Assembly: GCF_003604195.1 (NCBI RefSeq)
Contig: NZ_QXGR01000004.1
Span: forward strand, 124,001-188,000
Reading direction: 5' to 3'
DNA: 64,000 bases
DNA from: Simplicispira lacusdiani
Lineage (GTDB): Bacteria; Pseudomonadota; Gammaproteobacteria; Burkholderiales; Burkholderiaceae_C
Positions 1 to 13,635 of the stretch are shown here, piece after piece. The position numbers were made by a program, and so were the translations under genes. The number at the start of each line of letters is the position of its first letter. Position 1 is the stretch's first letter. The notes beneath the pieces are model-generated. The model was not told where the DNA came from. It worked only from the letters and a program-made list of their open reading frames with translations, and made no database searches.

Positions 1-360
1 TGGATGGAGCGCATGGCGGCATTCCGGCCCTACCTGGGCGGTGCGGTCTGGCATGGAACAGCCACGCGGCTGTCGGATATTTATCTGCAGTTGTTTTGCG
101 ATGACCCGAAATCGGCAGAAATCGCGCTGATCGACCATGGTGTGGACTATGAACCCAGCACGGTGCAGGGTTTGCACGGCGCACCGGTCGAGGCACTCAC
201 CGTGGGGTGTCCGTCGCGTGAATTGGGGCAGATGGTCGGCGTGCATTTCCTGATATACGACCTTGACGACCTGCGTGGCGCGTTGCGCCCCGATACCCAG
301 GGGCGCATTCCACGGGGCGATGCCACCGCCGTGCGCCAGCTATTGGAGCCTGAATCTTGA
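1..360 (+). CDS. conserved hypothetical protein, 5' end outside the window
   Basis: The frame is open from the first base, so the visible 119 codons are the C-terminal part of a longer gene; the ATG at 4 is only the first internal one. I do not recognise a characterised domain. The product looks soluble, with no membrane segment or signal, and has a conserved-looking core around WHGTATRLSDIYLQLF followed by a stretch containing DLRGALRPD. Its TGA stop overlaps the TTG start of the next gene (TTGA), which points to translational coupling and a shared transcript with the thioredoxin-fold protein. A nucleotidyltransferase-like fold is conceivable but is a guess. Confidence 0.6.
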   Translation, partial: WMERMAAFRPYLGGAVWHGTATRLSDIYLQLFCDDPKSAEIALIDHGVDYEPSTVQGLHGAPVEALTVGCPSRELGQMVGVHFLIYDLDDLRGALRPDTQGRIPRGDATAVRQLLEPES

Positions 361-953
361 CCCAGCATTCTTCGAATTCCCCCGCTGTGGACGGCGTTGC
401 CTCGCCTGGCGCTGATGTTCCCACGCCCGCGGGCGCGCGCCGGCGCCATCTGCTCTATGCCGGGGTGGCGGCCGCGGCTGCGCTGGGTGGTGGCTGGGCC
501 TGGTGGCGCGCCAATGGCTCGGATGCGCATGCGGAAGCGGCCCGGGCCTTCTGGGGGCGCTCGTTCGAAACGCCTGCGGGCGCCACCCAGGCCATGGCCG
601 CGTTCCAGGGCAAGCCGCTGCTGCTGAACTTCTGGGCCACCTGGTGCCCGCCGTGCATTGCCGAGCTGCCGCTGTTGAATGGGTTCTATCGTGAACATGC
701 CGCCAAAGGCTGGCAAGTGGTGGGCATCGCCATTGATCAGCCGTCAGCGGTGCGCGCTTTCCTGGAGCGTGCCCCCGTGGATTTTCCGGTTGTCATGGCG
801 GGACTGGGAGGCACCGACCTGTCGCGCGCACTTGGCAACCTGGGCGGCGGCCTGCCGTTTACCGTGCTGTTTGACGCGGATGGGCGCATTTTCCACCGTA
901 AAATAGGACAGATCACGCCCGACGACCTGCGCCAATGGGTTTCATTGGGGTGA
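357..953 (+). CDS. TlpA-family membrane-anchored thiol:disulfide oxidoreductase
   Basis: 198 residues starting at a TTG that overlaps the previous stop. An N-terminal transmembrane anchor lies at about residues 31-50, after a run of arginines (RRRHLL), so the thioredoxin fold should face the periplasm. The redox motif is WCPPC with cysteines 97 and 100, and the cis-proline loop is visible later (GGGLPFTVLF). TlpA/ResA-type proteins keep periplasmic cysteines reduced, for example during cytochrome c maturation or copper-centre assembly. The fold and anchor are seen in the sequence; the exact substrate is not known. In many Burkholderiales aroQ follows here before accB, but the 131 bp to accB holds no such gene. 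Confidence 0.85.
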   Translation: MTQHSSNSPAVDGVASPGADVPTPAGARRRHLLYAGVAAAAALGGGWAWWRANGSDAHAEAARAFWGRSFETPAGATQAMAAFQGKPLLLNFWATWCPPCIAELPLLNGFYREHAAKGWQVVGIAIDQPSAVRAFLERAPVDFPVVMAGLGGTDLSRALGNLGGGLPFTVLFDADGRIFHRKIGQITPDDLRQWVSLG

Positions 954-1084
954 TGAAATACCCGATAGAGGTGCTTGCGGCAGGGAGGTGCTGGTGATTG
1001 ATGAAAATTGCCAGATGAAGAGTAAAAAAGGGTGAAATTGGAGTAAATTCGCGCCCTGTTCAGTTTTTAGCTGTTGGAGCTGCC

Positions 1085-1549
1085 ATGGATTTGCGAAAAC
1101 TCAAGACCCTGATCGACCTCGTGTCCGAATCGAATGTCTCCGAGCTGGAGATCACCGAGGCCGAGGGCAAGGTCCGCATCGTCAAGAGCGGCGGCACGGT
1201 GGTGCAGCAGTATGTCGCGCCCGCGCCGGCCCCCATGGCCGCGGCCCCCGCGCAGCCGGCCCCCGCGGCGGCGCCGGTGGCGGAGCTGCCTGCGCCCGCG
1301 CCTGCCGAGCCGGCGGGTCATGTGGTCAAGTCGCCGATGGTGGGCACGTTCTACCGCGCGGCCAGCCCGGGCGCCAAGCCCTTCGTCGAAGTGGGCAGCC
1401 AGATCAAGGAAGGCGAGACGATCTGCATCATCGAGGCGATGAAGATCCTCAACGAGATCGAGGCCGACAAGTCGGGCACCGTCACGCGCATCCTCGGCGA
1501 GAACGGCCAGGCCGTGGAATACGGTCAGCCCCTGTTCGTGATCGAGTGA
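1085..1549 (+). CDS. accB: biotin carboxyl carrier protein of acetyl-CoA carboxylase (AccB)
   Basis: 154 residues, the usual length for BCCP. The N-terminal region (1-40) is followed by an Ala/Pro-rich flexible linker (about 45-77) and the C-terminal biotinyl domain. The biotin attachment motif EAMKILNEI is present, with the biotin lysine at residue 120, and the MVGTFYR motif precedes it. It carries the carboxyl group from the AccC biotin carboxylase to the AccAD carboxyltransferase in the first step of fatty-acid synthesis. It is followed 47 bp later by accC, the standard accBC operon. The start ATG at 1085 is preceded by a ttggagctgcc stretch serving as ribosome binding site. Confidence 0.97.
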   Translation: MDLRKLKTLIDLVSESNVSELEITEAEGKVRIVKSGGTVVQQYVAPAPAPMAAAPAQPAPAAAPVAELPAPAPAEPAGHVVKSPMVGTFYRAASPGAKPFVEVGSQIKEGETICIIEAMKILNEIEADKSGTVTRILGENGQAVEYGQPLFVIE

Positions 1550-1596
1550 CGGGTTGAGGCTCAAGATAATTCCGGCCACCGGCCGCGAGGGCGTAT

Positions 1597-2946
<1,350 letters not shown>

Positions 2947-2954
2947 AGCATCTG

Positions 2955-2981
2955 AAGGGCGCTCGCGGAAGCGCCCTTTTT
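2955..2981 (+). terminator. rho-independent terminator of accBC
   Basis: A perfect 9-bp stem (AAGGGCGCT paired with AGCGCCCTT) closes a 6-base loop and runs into a T tract at 2977-2981. It starts nine bases after the accC stop codon and before prmA. Confidence 0.85.
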
Positions 2982-3011
2982 CATTGGTTTGCATCCTGAA
3001 GGCACGAAGCC

Positions 3012-3899
3012 ATGCATGAACTGAGCCTGTTGTGCCCGCAAGACCGGGTTGAAGCAGTGAGCGAGGCGCTTGAAGCGCTGGACGCGTTGAGTGTTTCGGT
3101 GGAGGACGCCGACGCGCAGACCGAGGCCGAGCAGGCGCTGTTCGGAGAACCCGGCATGCCCCCGCCGCGCGCGGGCTGGCAGCGCAGCCGCGTGGTGGCG
3201 CTGTTCGGCACGGAGGCCGCTGCGCAGGAAGCGCGGCAACTGCTGGCCGTACAAGATTTCTTCGAGGGCTGCGAGGTTTCCGGTCTCGTGCCTCTGGTCG
3301 ATCAGGACTGGGTGCGGTTGACGCAGTCGCAGTTCGCGCCGGTGGATATCACGCCCGAGTTCTGGATCGTGCCCACTTGGCACGAGCCGCCTGCGCAGGC
3401 CAAGACCATCATCCGGCTCGATCCAGGCCTGGCCTTCGGCACCGGCACGCACCCGACCACGCGCATGTGCCTGCGCTGGATTGCGCGCCAGGGCGGCGGT
3501 GCGGCGCTGGGCCGCGTGCTCGACTACGGCTGCGGCTCGGGCATCCTGGCCATCGGCGCGGCCAAGTTCGGTGCCACGGACATCGATGCCGTCGATATCG
3601 ACCCGGCGGCGGTGGAATCGGCCGCGCTCAATGCCCAGGCCAATGGCGTGCAACTGCAGACCGGCCTGCCCGACAAGGCTGGCGGCAGCTACCAGACCGT
3701 GCTGGCCAACATCCTGGCCACGCCGCTGCGTGTGCTGGCGCCGTTGCTCTGTGGCCATGTGGCGCCTGGCGGCCACCTGGTGCTGGCGGGCATTCTGGAA
3801 CGCCAGGCCGAGGAATTGCAGGAGGCGTATGCGCCATGGCTGTCGCTCACGGTGGCGGACCGCGAGGATGGCTGGATTCTGATGACCGCCACGCGTTGA
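3012..3899 (+). CDS. prmA: ribosomal protein L11 methyltransferase (PrmA)
   Basis: 295 residues, the usual size. The C-terminal half is a class I S-adenosylmethionine methyltransferase: the SAM motif VLDYGCGSGILAIGAAKFGA begins near residue 170, and the PrmA-specific segment DPGLAFGTGTHPTT lies just before it near residue 137. The NPPY-type motif is replaced by the family-typical VLANILATPL. The N-terminal part (1-about 100) is the L11 recognition domain. PrmA trimethylates ribosomal protein L11 in the cytoplasm. It sits between accC and the DUF3426 gene, a gene order I know from many Burkholderiales. Confidence 0.94.
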   Translation: MHELSLLCPQDRVEAVSEALEALDALSVSVEDADAQTEAEQALFGEPGMPPPRAGWQRSRVVALFGTEAAAQEARQLLAVQDFFEGCEVSGLVPLVDQDWVRLTQSQFAPVDITPEFWIVPTWHEPPAQAKTIIRLDPGLAFGTGTHPTTRMCLRWIARQGGGAALGRVLDYGCGSGILAIGAAKFGATDIDAVDIDPAAVESAALNAQANGVQLQTGLPDKAGGSYQTVLANILATPLRVLAPLLCGHVAPGGHLVLAGILERQAEELQEAYAPWLSLTVADREDGWILMTATR

Positions 3900-3929
3900 G
3901 GCCCCGGCCGGCGTGGCCTGGAGCGCCCC

Positions 3930-3935
3930 TACAAT
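3930..3935 (+). promoter_or_regulatory. candidate -10 element for the DUF3426 gene
   Basis: TACAAT lies 10 bases before the ATG at 3945, in the short gap after prmA. No good -35 hexamer is visible at the usual distance, so this is a weak candidate based on the same TAnAAT signature seen in front of several other genes here. Confidence 0.3.
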
Positions 3936-3944
3936 GCACAGCCA

Positions 3945-5468
<1,524 letters not shown>

Positions 5469-5503
5469 CGCGGCTTCGCGCCGCAATGAATGAAATTGAG
5501 AAC

Positions 5504-6415
5504 ATGGCTGTACTGATTTGTGGTTCCCTGGCTTTCGACACCATCATGACCTTCGAAGGCCGCTTTGCCGAGCAGATCCTGCCCGACCAGTTGCATATCC
5601 TCAATGTGTCCTTCCTGGTGCCGGGTTTGCGGCGGGATTTCGGCGGTTGCGCAGGCAACATCGCCTACAGCCTCAGGCTCCTGGGGGGAGAGCCGGTGCC
5701 CATGGCCATGCTGGGGAGCGATGGCGCGGACTACTTGCAGCGCCTGGACTCGCTGGGCATCAGCACGCGCTGCGTGGGCCAGGTGCAGGATACCTACACC
5801 GCGCAGGCCATGATCATGACCGACCGCGACAACAACCAGATCACGGCCTTCCACCTCGGGGCCATGATGCAGGCGCATGCCAACCGTATCGACGGCGGCG
5901 TGCAGGACATCCGTGTCGGCATCATCGCGCCCGATGGGCGCGATGCCATGATCGAACATGCCGCGCAGTTCCAGGCAGCGGGCATCCCTTTCGTGTTCGA
6001 TCCGGGCCAGGGCCTGCCCATGTTCTCGGGCGAGGAGCTTATGCGTTTCGTGGAGCAAGCCACCTGGGTCACGGTGAACGACTATGAGGGCAAGATGCTG
6101 TGCGAACGCACCGGCCTGGGCCTGGAGGCGCTTTCGCGCAAGGTCCAGGGGCTGGTGGTAACGCTCGGCGGTCAGGGCTGCGAGGTTTGGGTGGATGGCG
6201 TCAGGACGGTGGTGCCGCCCACGGTGCCGGCTGCCATCGTGGACCCCACGGGCTGCGGCGATGCTTGGCGTGGTGCCTTGCTGTTCGGTCTGGAGCGGGG
6301 CTGGCCGCTGGTGCGCTGCGCGGAACTGGGCAACCGCCTGGGTGCGCTCAAGATCGCCGCGCGCGGCCCACAGAACTACACGCTGGATTTCGATCCAGCA
6401 TCGCTGATGTCCTGA
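5504..6415 (+). CDS. PfkB-family carbohydrate/nucleoside kinase (adenosine kinase-like)
   Basis: 303 residues from the ATG at 5504; an in-frame ATG at 5486 would add six residues. I prefer 5504 because homologues begin close to the LICGSLAFDTIM strand. The PfkB fold is shown by the N-terminal GGCAGNIAYSLRLLGG substrate region, VVTLGGQGCEV, and the C-terminal signature DPTGCGDAWRGALLFGL containing the catalytic aspartate and anion hole (GCGD in place of the commoner GAGD). Members phosphorylate sugars or nucleosides with ATP; the betaproteobacterial protein is often labelled adenosine kinase, but I cannot confirm the substrate. It follows the DUF3426 gene by 35 bp and likely shares its transcript. 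Confidence 0.85.
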   Translation: MAVLICGSLAFDTIMTFEGRFAEQILPDQLHILNVSFLVPGLRRDFGGCAGNIAYSLRLLGGEPVPMAMLGSDGADYLQRLDSLGISTRCVGQVQDTYTAQAMIMTDRDNNQITAFHLGAMMQAHANRIDGGVQDIRVGIIAPDGRDAMIEHAAQFQAAGIPFVFDPGQGLPMFSGEELMRFVEQATWVTVNDYEGKMLCERTGLGLEALSRKVQGLVVTLGGQGCEVWVDGVRTVVPPTVPAAIVDPTGCGDAWRGALLFGLERGWPLVRCAELGNRLGALKIAARGPQNYTLDFDPASLMS

Positions 6416-6433
6416 TGGAGCGCGGGCGGGCAT

Positions 6434-6463
6434 AAAAAAACCCGGTGCACAGGGCACCGGGTT
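6434..6463 (-). terminator. rho-independent terminator of the histone H1-like gene
   Basis: Read on the minus strand, a perfect 10-bp stem (AACCCGGTGC / GCACCGGGTT, 5-base loop, 6439-6463) is followed by seven T residues (6440-6434). It starts 24 bases after the stop of the minus-strand gene at 6488 and also separates it from the convergent kinase gene. Confidence 0.9.
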
Positions 6464-6487
6464 GGATACAGCCACCAGGGCGCTGTA

Positions 6488-6886
6488 TCAGGGCTTGGTG
6501 CCCGTCGGGAAGGGCCATGCGGCCTGGGGATTGAGCGTGGTCTGCGCGGCAGGAGCGGCAGGGGCCTTCTCTGCTGCGGGTTTCTTGGCCGGAGCAGCTT
6601 TCTTGGGGGCGGCGGCGGCCTTCTTGGCAGGCGCAGCAGCCTTCTTGGCGGGAGCGGCCTTCTTCGCGGGCGCAGCAGCCTTCTTGGCGGGAGCGGCCTT
6701 CTTCGCGGGCGCAGCAGCCTTCTTGGCGGGGGCGGCCTTCTTCGCGGGCGCAGCAGCCTTCTTGGCGGGAGCGGCCTTCTTCGCGGGCGCAGCAGCCTTC
6801 TTGGCGGGAGCGGCCTTCTTCGCGGGCGCAGCAGCCTTCTTCGCAGGAGCCGCCTTCTTGGCGGCAGGTTTCTTCGCAGTTGCCAT
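6488..6886 (-). CDS. histone H1-like (Lys/Ala/Pro-repeat) DNA-binding protein
   Basis: 132 residues from the ATG at 6886, chosen because AAGGAGA stands seven bases upstream; a further ATG at 6907 would lie before this ribosome binding site. The protein is almost entirely Lys, Ala and Pro: a 13-residue unit (KKAAPAKKAAAPA) is repeated about six times, giving a very basic tail like the C-terminal half of eukaryotic H1 and of Bordetella/Chlamydia H1-like proteins. The end is different and conserved-looking (LNPQAAWPFPTG). Such proteins bind DNA non-specifically and act in nucleoid compaction or gene control. It has its own terminator; the gene is transcribed in the same direction as nrdAB but is separated from nrdB by two hairpins. 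Confidence 0.9.
   Translation of the reverse strand: MATAKKPAAKKAAPAKKAAAPAKKAAPAKKAAAPAKKAAPAKKAAAPAKKAAPAKKAAAPAKKAAPAKKAAAPAKKAAPAKKAAAPAKKAAAAPKKAAPAKKPAAEKAPAAPAAQTTLNPQAAWPFPTGTKP
6595..6858 (-). repeat. 39-bp tandem repeat inside the histone-like gene
   Basis: A 39-base unit is repeated about six times in phase with the reading frame and specifies the 13-residue KKAAPAKKAAAPA motif. The copies are nearly identical at the DNA level, so copy number is a plausible source of length variation. Edges are approximate. Confidence 0.85.
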
Positions 6887-6951
6887 GGTTTTCTCCTTAG
6901 GGGTCATTGAGCAAAGAGCACTCCGGGCCTGGTATCAGACCTGGAGCGATC

Positions 6952-6981
6952 CATGGAGATGGGGACCCTCCCATCTCCATG
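6952..6981 (-). other. strong 12-bp hairpin between nrdB and the histone-like gene
   Basis: CATGGAGATGGG (6952-6963) pairs perfectly with CCCATCTCCATG (6970-6981) around a 6-base loop. No T tract follows on either strand. It could protect the nrdB 3' end or the leader of the histone-like mRNA. Confidence 0.6.
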
Positions 6982-6988
6982 AATGCGA

Positions 6989-7036
6989 AACGCTCCACCT
7001 CGCGGCGCGTTCGCGGGCCGGGCAGGGTGGAGCGTT
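6989..7036 (-). terminator. probable nrdB 3' hairpin / terminator
   Basis: Downstream of the nrdB stop, AACGCTCCACC and GGTGGAGCGTT form a perfect 11-bp stem around a 26-base GC-rich loop that can itself fold. Only three T residues follow on the minus strand, so intrinsic termination would be weak; together with the 12-bp hairpin just beyond it this is the likely end of the nrdAB transcript. Confidence 0.5.
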
Positions 7037-7061
7037 GTGACTTGGTGCATGGTGTGCGTCG

Positions 7062-8261
7062 CTAATCCCAGGAGAGCGCGCCGCCCGACTGGTACTCGAT
7101 CACGCGGGTTTCGAAGAAGTTGCGTTCCTTCTTCAGGTCGATCATTTCGCTCATCCAGGGGAACGGATTCTCTTCGTTGGGGAAAAGCGGTTCGAGGCCG
7201 ATCTGGGTGGCGCGGCGGTTGGCGATATAGCGCAGGTAGCCCTTGAACATCGAGGCATTCATGCCGAGCACGCCGCGCGGCATGGTGTCCTCGGCGTAGC
7301 GGTATTCCAGTTCGACGGCCTGCATGAACAGGGCCTTGATCTCGGCCTTGAATGCGGCGGTCCACAGATGGGGGTTTTCGAGCTTGAGCTGGTTGATCAG
7401 GTCGATGCCGAAGTTGCAGTGCATGGACTCGTCGCGCAGGATGTACTGGTACTGCTCGGCGGCGCCGGTCATCTTGTTCTGGCGGCCCAGCGCGAGGATC
7501 TGCGTGAAGCCCACGTAGAAGAACAGGCCTTCCATGAGGCAGGCGAAAACGATCAGGGATTTGAGCAGTGTCTGGTCGTTCTCGGGCGTGCCGGTGTGGA
7601 AGGCCGGGTCCATGATGGCCTCGATGAACGGGATCAGGAACTGGTCCTTGTCGCGGATGGACTGCACCTCGTTGTAGGCGTTGAAGATCTCGCCTTCATC
7701 GAGCCCCAGGGATTCGACGATGTACTGGTAGGCGTGCGTGTGGATCGCTTCCTCGAAGGCTTGGCGCAGCAGGAACTGGCGGCACTCGGGCGCCGTGATG
7801 TGGCGGTAGGTGCCCAGCACGATGTTGTTGGCGGCCAGCGAGTCGGCGGTGACGAAGAAACCGAGGTTGCGCTTGATGATGCGGCGCTCGTCTTCGGTCA
7901 GACCATTCGGGTCTTTCCACAGCGCGATGTCGCGCGTCATGTTCACTTCCTGCGGCATCCAGTGGTTGGCGCAGGTGGCGAGGTATTTCTCCCAGGCCCA
8001 CTTGTACTTGAACGGCACGAGCTGGTTGACGTCGGTCTTGCCGTTGATGATGCGCTTGTCGGCTGCGTTGACGCGGTGTCGCTGGGCTGCTCCTGAATCG
8101 GGAGCTGGCGTGGCAGGGGTGGCGCGCGCTGCGGAAGAGGGGGCTTGGAAACCGGAAAGAGGGAAAGTGGGCGGCGCCGATTCCACCGAGCGGTTTTTTT
8201 GCAGACCGCCGTCAAAGGATCTTTGCGATGTGGAGGTGACTTCTTCGTCCCAGGTCAGCAT
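7062..8261 (-). CDS. nrdB: class Ia ribonucleotide reductase, beta subunit (NrdB)
   Basis: 399 residues from the ATG at 8261 (MLTWDEEV); an upstream in-frame ATG at 8351 would add thirty residues that look non-coding. The diiron and radical-tyrosine residues of class I R2 proteins are visible: the EAIHTHAY motif with Glu171, His174 and the radical Tyr178, and the second RDESMH motif with Glu278 and His281. The N-terminal 70 residues are a Pro/Ala/Ser-rich extension. It forms the tyrosyl-radical cofactor needed by NrdA to make dNTPs. It follows nrdA on the same strand after 129 bp and ends in TAG, which shows that TAG is used as a normal stop in this genome. Confidence 0.96.
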   Translation of the reverse strand: MLTWDEEVTSTSQRSFDGGLQKNRSVESAPPTFPLSGFQAPSSAARATPATPAPDSGAAQRHRVNAADKRIINGKTDVNQLVPFKYKWAWEKYLATCANHWMPQEVNMTRDIALWKDPNGLTEDERRIIKRNLGFFVTADSLAANNIVLGTYRHITAPECRQFLLRQAFEEAIHTHAYQYIVESLGLDEGEIFNAYNEVQSIRDKDQFLIPFIEAIMDPAFHTGTPENDQTLLKSLIVFACLMEGLFFYVGFTQILALGRQNKMTGAAEQYQYILRDESMHCNFGIDLINQLKLENPHLWTAAFKAEIKALFMQAVELEYRYAEDTMPRGVLGMNASMFKGYLRYIANRRATQIGLEPLFPNEENPFPWMSEMIDLKKERNFFETRVIEYQSGGALSWD

Positions 8262-8390
8262 GGTTTTTCCAGTGTTCGGATTATGAAAGCAGCGCTGCAA
8301 AATGAAAAGCGCTTGCGCGCTGCGCCGCGAAGTTTTGTTGCTTGAATACACATGCGAGGCCGCATTTTTCAGCGTGCCTCGCGTTCGGAT

Positions 8391-11285
<2,895 letters not shown>

Positions 11286-11391
11286 GGCGTCCTCTCGATG
11301 TGGTCGAAAAATGGGGCCGGGGAATCACCCCGGGTGGCGGTTCAGGGGGCCTGGCCGGGGTATGGTCAAGCAATTGATGTTCGTCAATTGC

Positions 11392-11409
11392 ACACTATAG
11401 GTATAGTGC
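11392..11409 (-). promoter_or_regulatory. NrdR-box half-site pair 1 overlapping the nrdA -10
   Basis: Two good half-sites (ACACTATA at 11392-11399 and TATAGTGC at 11402-11409) form a 7-bp perfect inverted repeat with two extra bases (GG) at the centre compared with the usual 16-bp NrdR box. The site covers the predicted -10. Confidence 0.65.
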
Positions 11410-11423
11410 TTTGTGTGTGTCAA
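11394..11423 (-). promoter_or_regulatory. nrdAB promoter
   Basis: Read on the minus strand: a perfect -35 TTGACA (11423-11418), an 18-base spacer and a -10 TATAGT (11399-11394). Transcription would start near 11387, leaving a leader of about 100 bases before the nrdA ATG. Confidence 0.75.
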
Positions 11424-11439
11424 ACACTAAATGTAGTGT
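11424..11439 (-). promoter_or_regulatory. NrdR box 2 upstream of the nrdA -35
   Basis: ACACTAAATGTAGTGT matches the NrdR consensus ACACTATATATAGTGT at 14 of 16 positions. Its centre is about 31 bp (three helical turns) from the centre of the other site, the spacing typical of NrdR pairs, and it abuts the -35 hexamer. Confidence 0.8.
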
Positions 11440-11563
11440 GTTGAGGAAATCCCTCGCTGCCTGCCGATGGCAGGGGCAGGTGCCGCGCAGGCAGGGCTGC
11501 GCCGCGCCGGCCCGGGGCGGGCGGCGTCTGGTTGCGACGCGGGGGAAGTGCCCGGGGGGAGGG

Positions 11564-12166
11564 TCAGCCCAGGGTGCCGGCCGGGAACTGCTGGCGGTCC
11601 CAGGCCAGCAGGTGCTGCAGGCGTGGCCAGTCGAATCCGCTGCCTGGGTCGCGTTTGCGGCCCGGCGCGATGTGCTCGTGGCCGGCCACGTGGGCAATGG
11701 GGTAGCGTAGGGCCAGGTCGGCGCACAACCGGGCCAGCGTGTCGTACTGGCCCGGCTCGAAGAGCTGGCCTTCGAGGCCTTCGAGCTCGATGCCCACCGA
11801 ATCGTCGTTGCACTGGCCGCGTCCCCGGTAACGGGAGGCGCCGGCATGCCAGGCCCGCTGGTCGCAGTCCACGAACTGCCAGAGCGTGCCATCACGCTCG
11901 ATGAAGAAATGCGCCGACACCTCCAGGCCCCGGATGCCCTGGAAGTAGGGGTGGGCGTCCCAGTCGAGCCGGTTCATGAACAAATCCTGCACGGCATGGC
12001 CGCCGTATTCGCCCGGGGGCAGGCTGATGGAGTGCACCACGATCAGGTCCACGCGGGCCTGCGCCGGGCGGGGGCCGAAGTTGGGCGAGGCCAAGTGCCG
12101 GGCGCCCGCATGCCAGCCGCCCGTCCAGGGCGGGCTGGTGGTGGGCTCAGGGCTCGGCGTCGGCAT
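11564..12166 (-). CDS. ampD: 1,6-anhydro-N-acetylmuramyl-L-alanine amidase (AmpD)
   Basis: 200 residues, amidase_2 fold. Zinc ligands can be placed: His45 (VVHSIS), His163 and Asp173 (GHEHIAPGRKRDPG), with the acidic catalytic residue in VGIELEG (Glu127). There is no signal peptide, as expected for the cytoplasmic AmpD that cleaves the stem peptide from anhydromuropeptides during cell-wall recycling. Its start lies 20 bases inside the end of pilR, so translation is probably coupled to pilR. The first 18 residues are a Pro/Thr/Ser-rich extension without a clear role. Confidence 0.92.
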   Translation of the reverse strand: MPTPSPEPTTSPPWTGGWHAGARHLASPNFGPRPAQARVDLIVVHSISLPPGEYGGHAVQDLFMNRLDWDAHPYFQGIRGLEVSAHFFIERDGTLWQFVDCDQRAWHAGASRYRGRGQCNDDSVGIELEGLEGQLFEPGQYDTLARLCADLALRYPIAHVAGHEHIAPGRKRDPGSGFDWPRLQHLLAWDRQQFPAGTLG

Positions 12167-13634
12167 GTGGATCGTCGTTGGGCGCGGCGATATTCAGGCG
12201 CGCGATGCGGTAGCGGATCTGGCGCAGGCTGATGCCCAGGCGCGCCGCCGTGGCGGTGCGGTTGAAATGGTTGGCCTGCAGCGCACGCACCAGGATCTCG
12301 CGCTCCAGGTGGTCCAGCCAGGCCTGCAGGTCGTGGGGCAGGTCGGTGCAGTCGGTGGCCGGCGCCGGTGTGGTCCGCGCGGGCTGCATGTCCGCCGGTG
12401 GCGTGGTGCCGAGAACCCGCTCCGCCACGGACGGGGGGGCGGGCTCGACCACGAGGTCTTCGCCGTCGCTGAGGGCGACCGCCCGGTGCAGCAGGTTTTC
12501 GAGTTCGCGCACGTTCCCGGGCAGCGGGTGGGTGGCGATGGCCGCCAACGCGGCTGGCGTGAGCCGGTGCACCGGTCCGGCGGATTCCTGGGCGATGCGC
12601 GCCAGCAGCGCCTGGCACAGGGCCGGCAGGTCCTCGCGCCGCTCGCGCAGCGGCGGAATGAAGATCTCGATGACATTGAGCCGGTAATACAGGTCCTGGC
12701 GGAAGCGGCCCGCCTGCACGGCGGCGGCGAGGTCGTGGTGCGTGGCGCTGATGATGCGCACGTCCACCGTCTCTTCCTGCGTGGAGCCGAGCGGGCGCAC
12801 GCTGCGCTCCTGGATGGCGCGCAGCAGCTTGGACTGCATGGCCAGCGGCAGGTCGCCGATTTCGTCGAGAAACAGGGTGCCGCCCTGTGCCGCCTGGAAA
12901 TAGCCCAGGCGGTCGTGCGTGGCACCGGTGTAGGAGCCCTTGCGGGCGCCGAAGAATTCGGCTTCGAGCAGGTTCTCGGGGATGGCTCCGCAATTCACCG
13001 CCACGAGCGGCCCATTGGCGCGCTGGCTGCTGGCGTGCAGGGCGCGCGCCACCAGTTCCTTGCCGGTGCCGGATTCTCCGCGGATCAGCACCGGGGCCAT
13101 GCCGCGCGCCACTTTGGCCACGCGCAGCTTGACATTGCGGATGGCCTCGGAATCACCCACCAGGCGATCCATCGAGGGGCTGCGGCGGTTGTCAGGCTCG
13201 GCGGCCCCATGCTGTGCTGGCGGGGTGCGTGGGCTGCGGGGCGCTGGGACGCCCTCGCTGCCTTGCACGGCCGAGGCCACCACGGAGCGGAACTGCTTGA
13301 GATCCACGGGCTTGGTGAGGTAGTCGAAGGCGCCCGAGCGCAGGGCCTCCACGGCGTTCTCCGCCGAGCCGTAGGCCGTCATGACCACGCAGCGCTCGCG
13401 CCGCTGCTGGTCGCGCAGGTCCTGCAGCAGCTCCATGCCGAAGCCGTCGGGCAGGCGCATGTCGCTGATCACCACGTCGAAGCGCCGTGCCTGCAGTTGT
13501 TGACGGGCCTCCTGGAGCGTGGCGGCGGTCTCGACGCGGTAGCCCTCGCGCAGCAGCGTGAGTTCATACAGGGTGCGCAGGTCGGGCTCGTCGTCTACCA
13601 CCAGGATGGATGCGGCGGGGGCGTTCATGGACAT
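12147..13634 (-). CDS. pilR: sigma-54-dependent response regulator PilR
   Basis: 495 residues from the ATG at 13634, one base after the pilS stop; ATG 13628 is an alternative. Domains in order: receiver with phospho-acceptor Asp58 (ISDMRLPDG), sigma-54-interacting AAA+ module with Walker A GESGTGKE, the GAFTGA loop read here as GSYTGA, Walker B GGTLFLDEI, and a C-terminal Fis-type helix-turn-helix (NHFNRTATAARLGISLRQIR). Together with PilS it activates transcription of the major pilin gene from a sigma-54 promoter; pilA itself is not in this window. The assignment as PilR rather than another NtrC-type regulator rests on its adjacency to a PilS-type kinase. Confidence 0.93.
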   Translation of the reverse strand: MSMNAPAASILVVDDEPDLRTLYELTLLREGYRVETAATLQEARQQLQARRFDVVISDMRLPDGFGMELLQDLRDQQRRERCVVMTAYGSAENAVEALRSGAFDYLTKPVDLKQFRSVVASAVQGSEGVPAPRSPRTPPAQHGAAEPDNRRSPSMDRLVGDSEAIRNVKLRVAKVARGMAPVLIRGESGTGKELVARALHASSQRANGPLVAVNCGAIPENLLEAEFFGARKGSYTGATHDRLGYFQAAQGGTLFLDEIGDLPLAMQSKLLRAIQERSVRPLGSTQEETVDVRIISATHHDLAAAVQAGRFRQDLYYRLNVIEIFIPPLRERREDLPALCQALLARIAQESAGPVHRLTPAALAAIATHPLPGNVRELENLLHRAVALSDGEDLVVEPAPPSVAERVLGTTPPADMQPARTTPAPATDCTDLPHDLQAWLDHLEREILVRALQANHFNRTATAARLGISLRQIRYRIARLNIAAPNDDPHADAEP

Positions 13635-13635
13635 A

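Noticed and set aside
6595..6858. 39-bp repeats as a CRISPR or iteron array
   Set aside because: The units are contiguous, in frame, and encode a known basic tail; no spacers or origin features are present.
6462..7040. 192-codon + frame with an FLAGAAFF-type repeat
   Set aside because: It is the reverse complement of the histone-like repeat gene, which has the ribosome binding site, terminator and family match.
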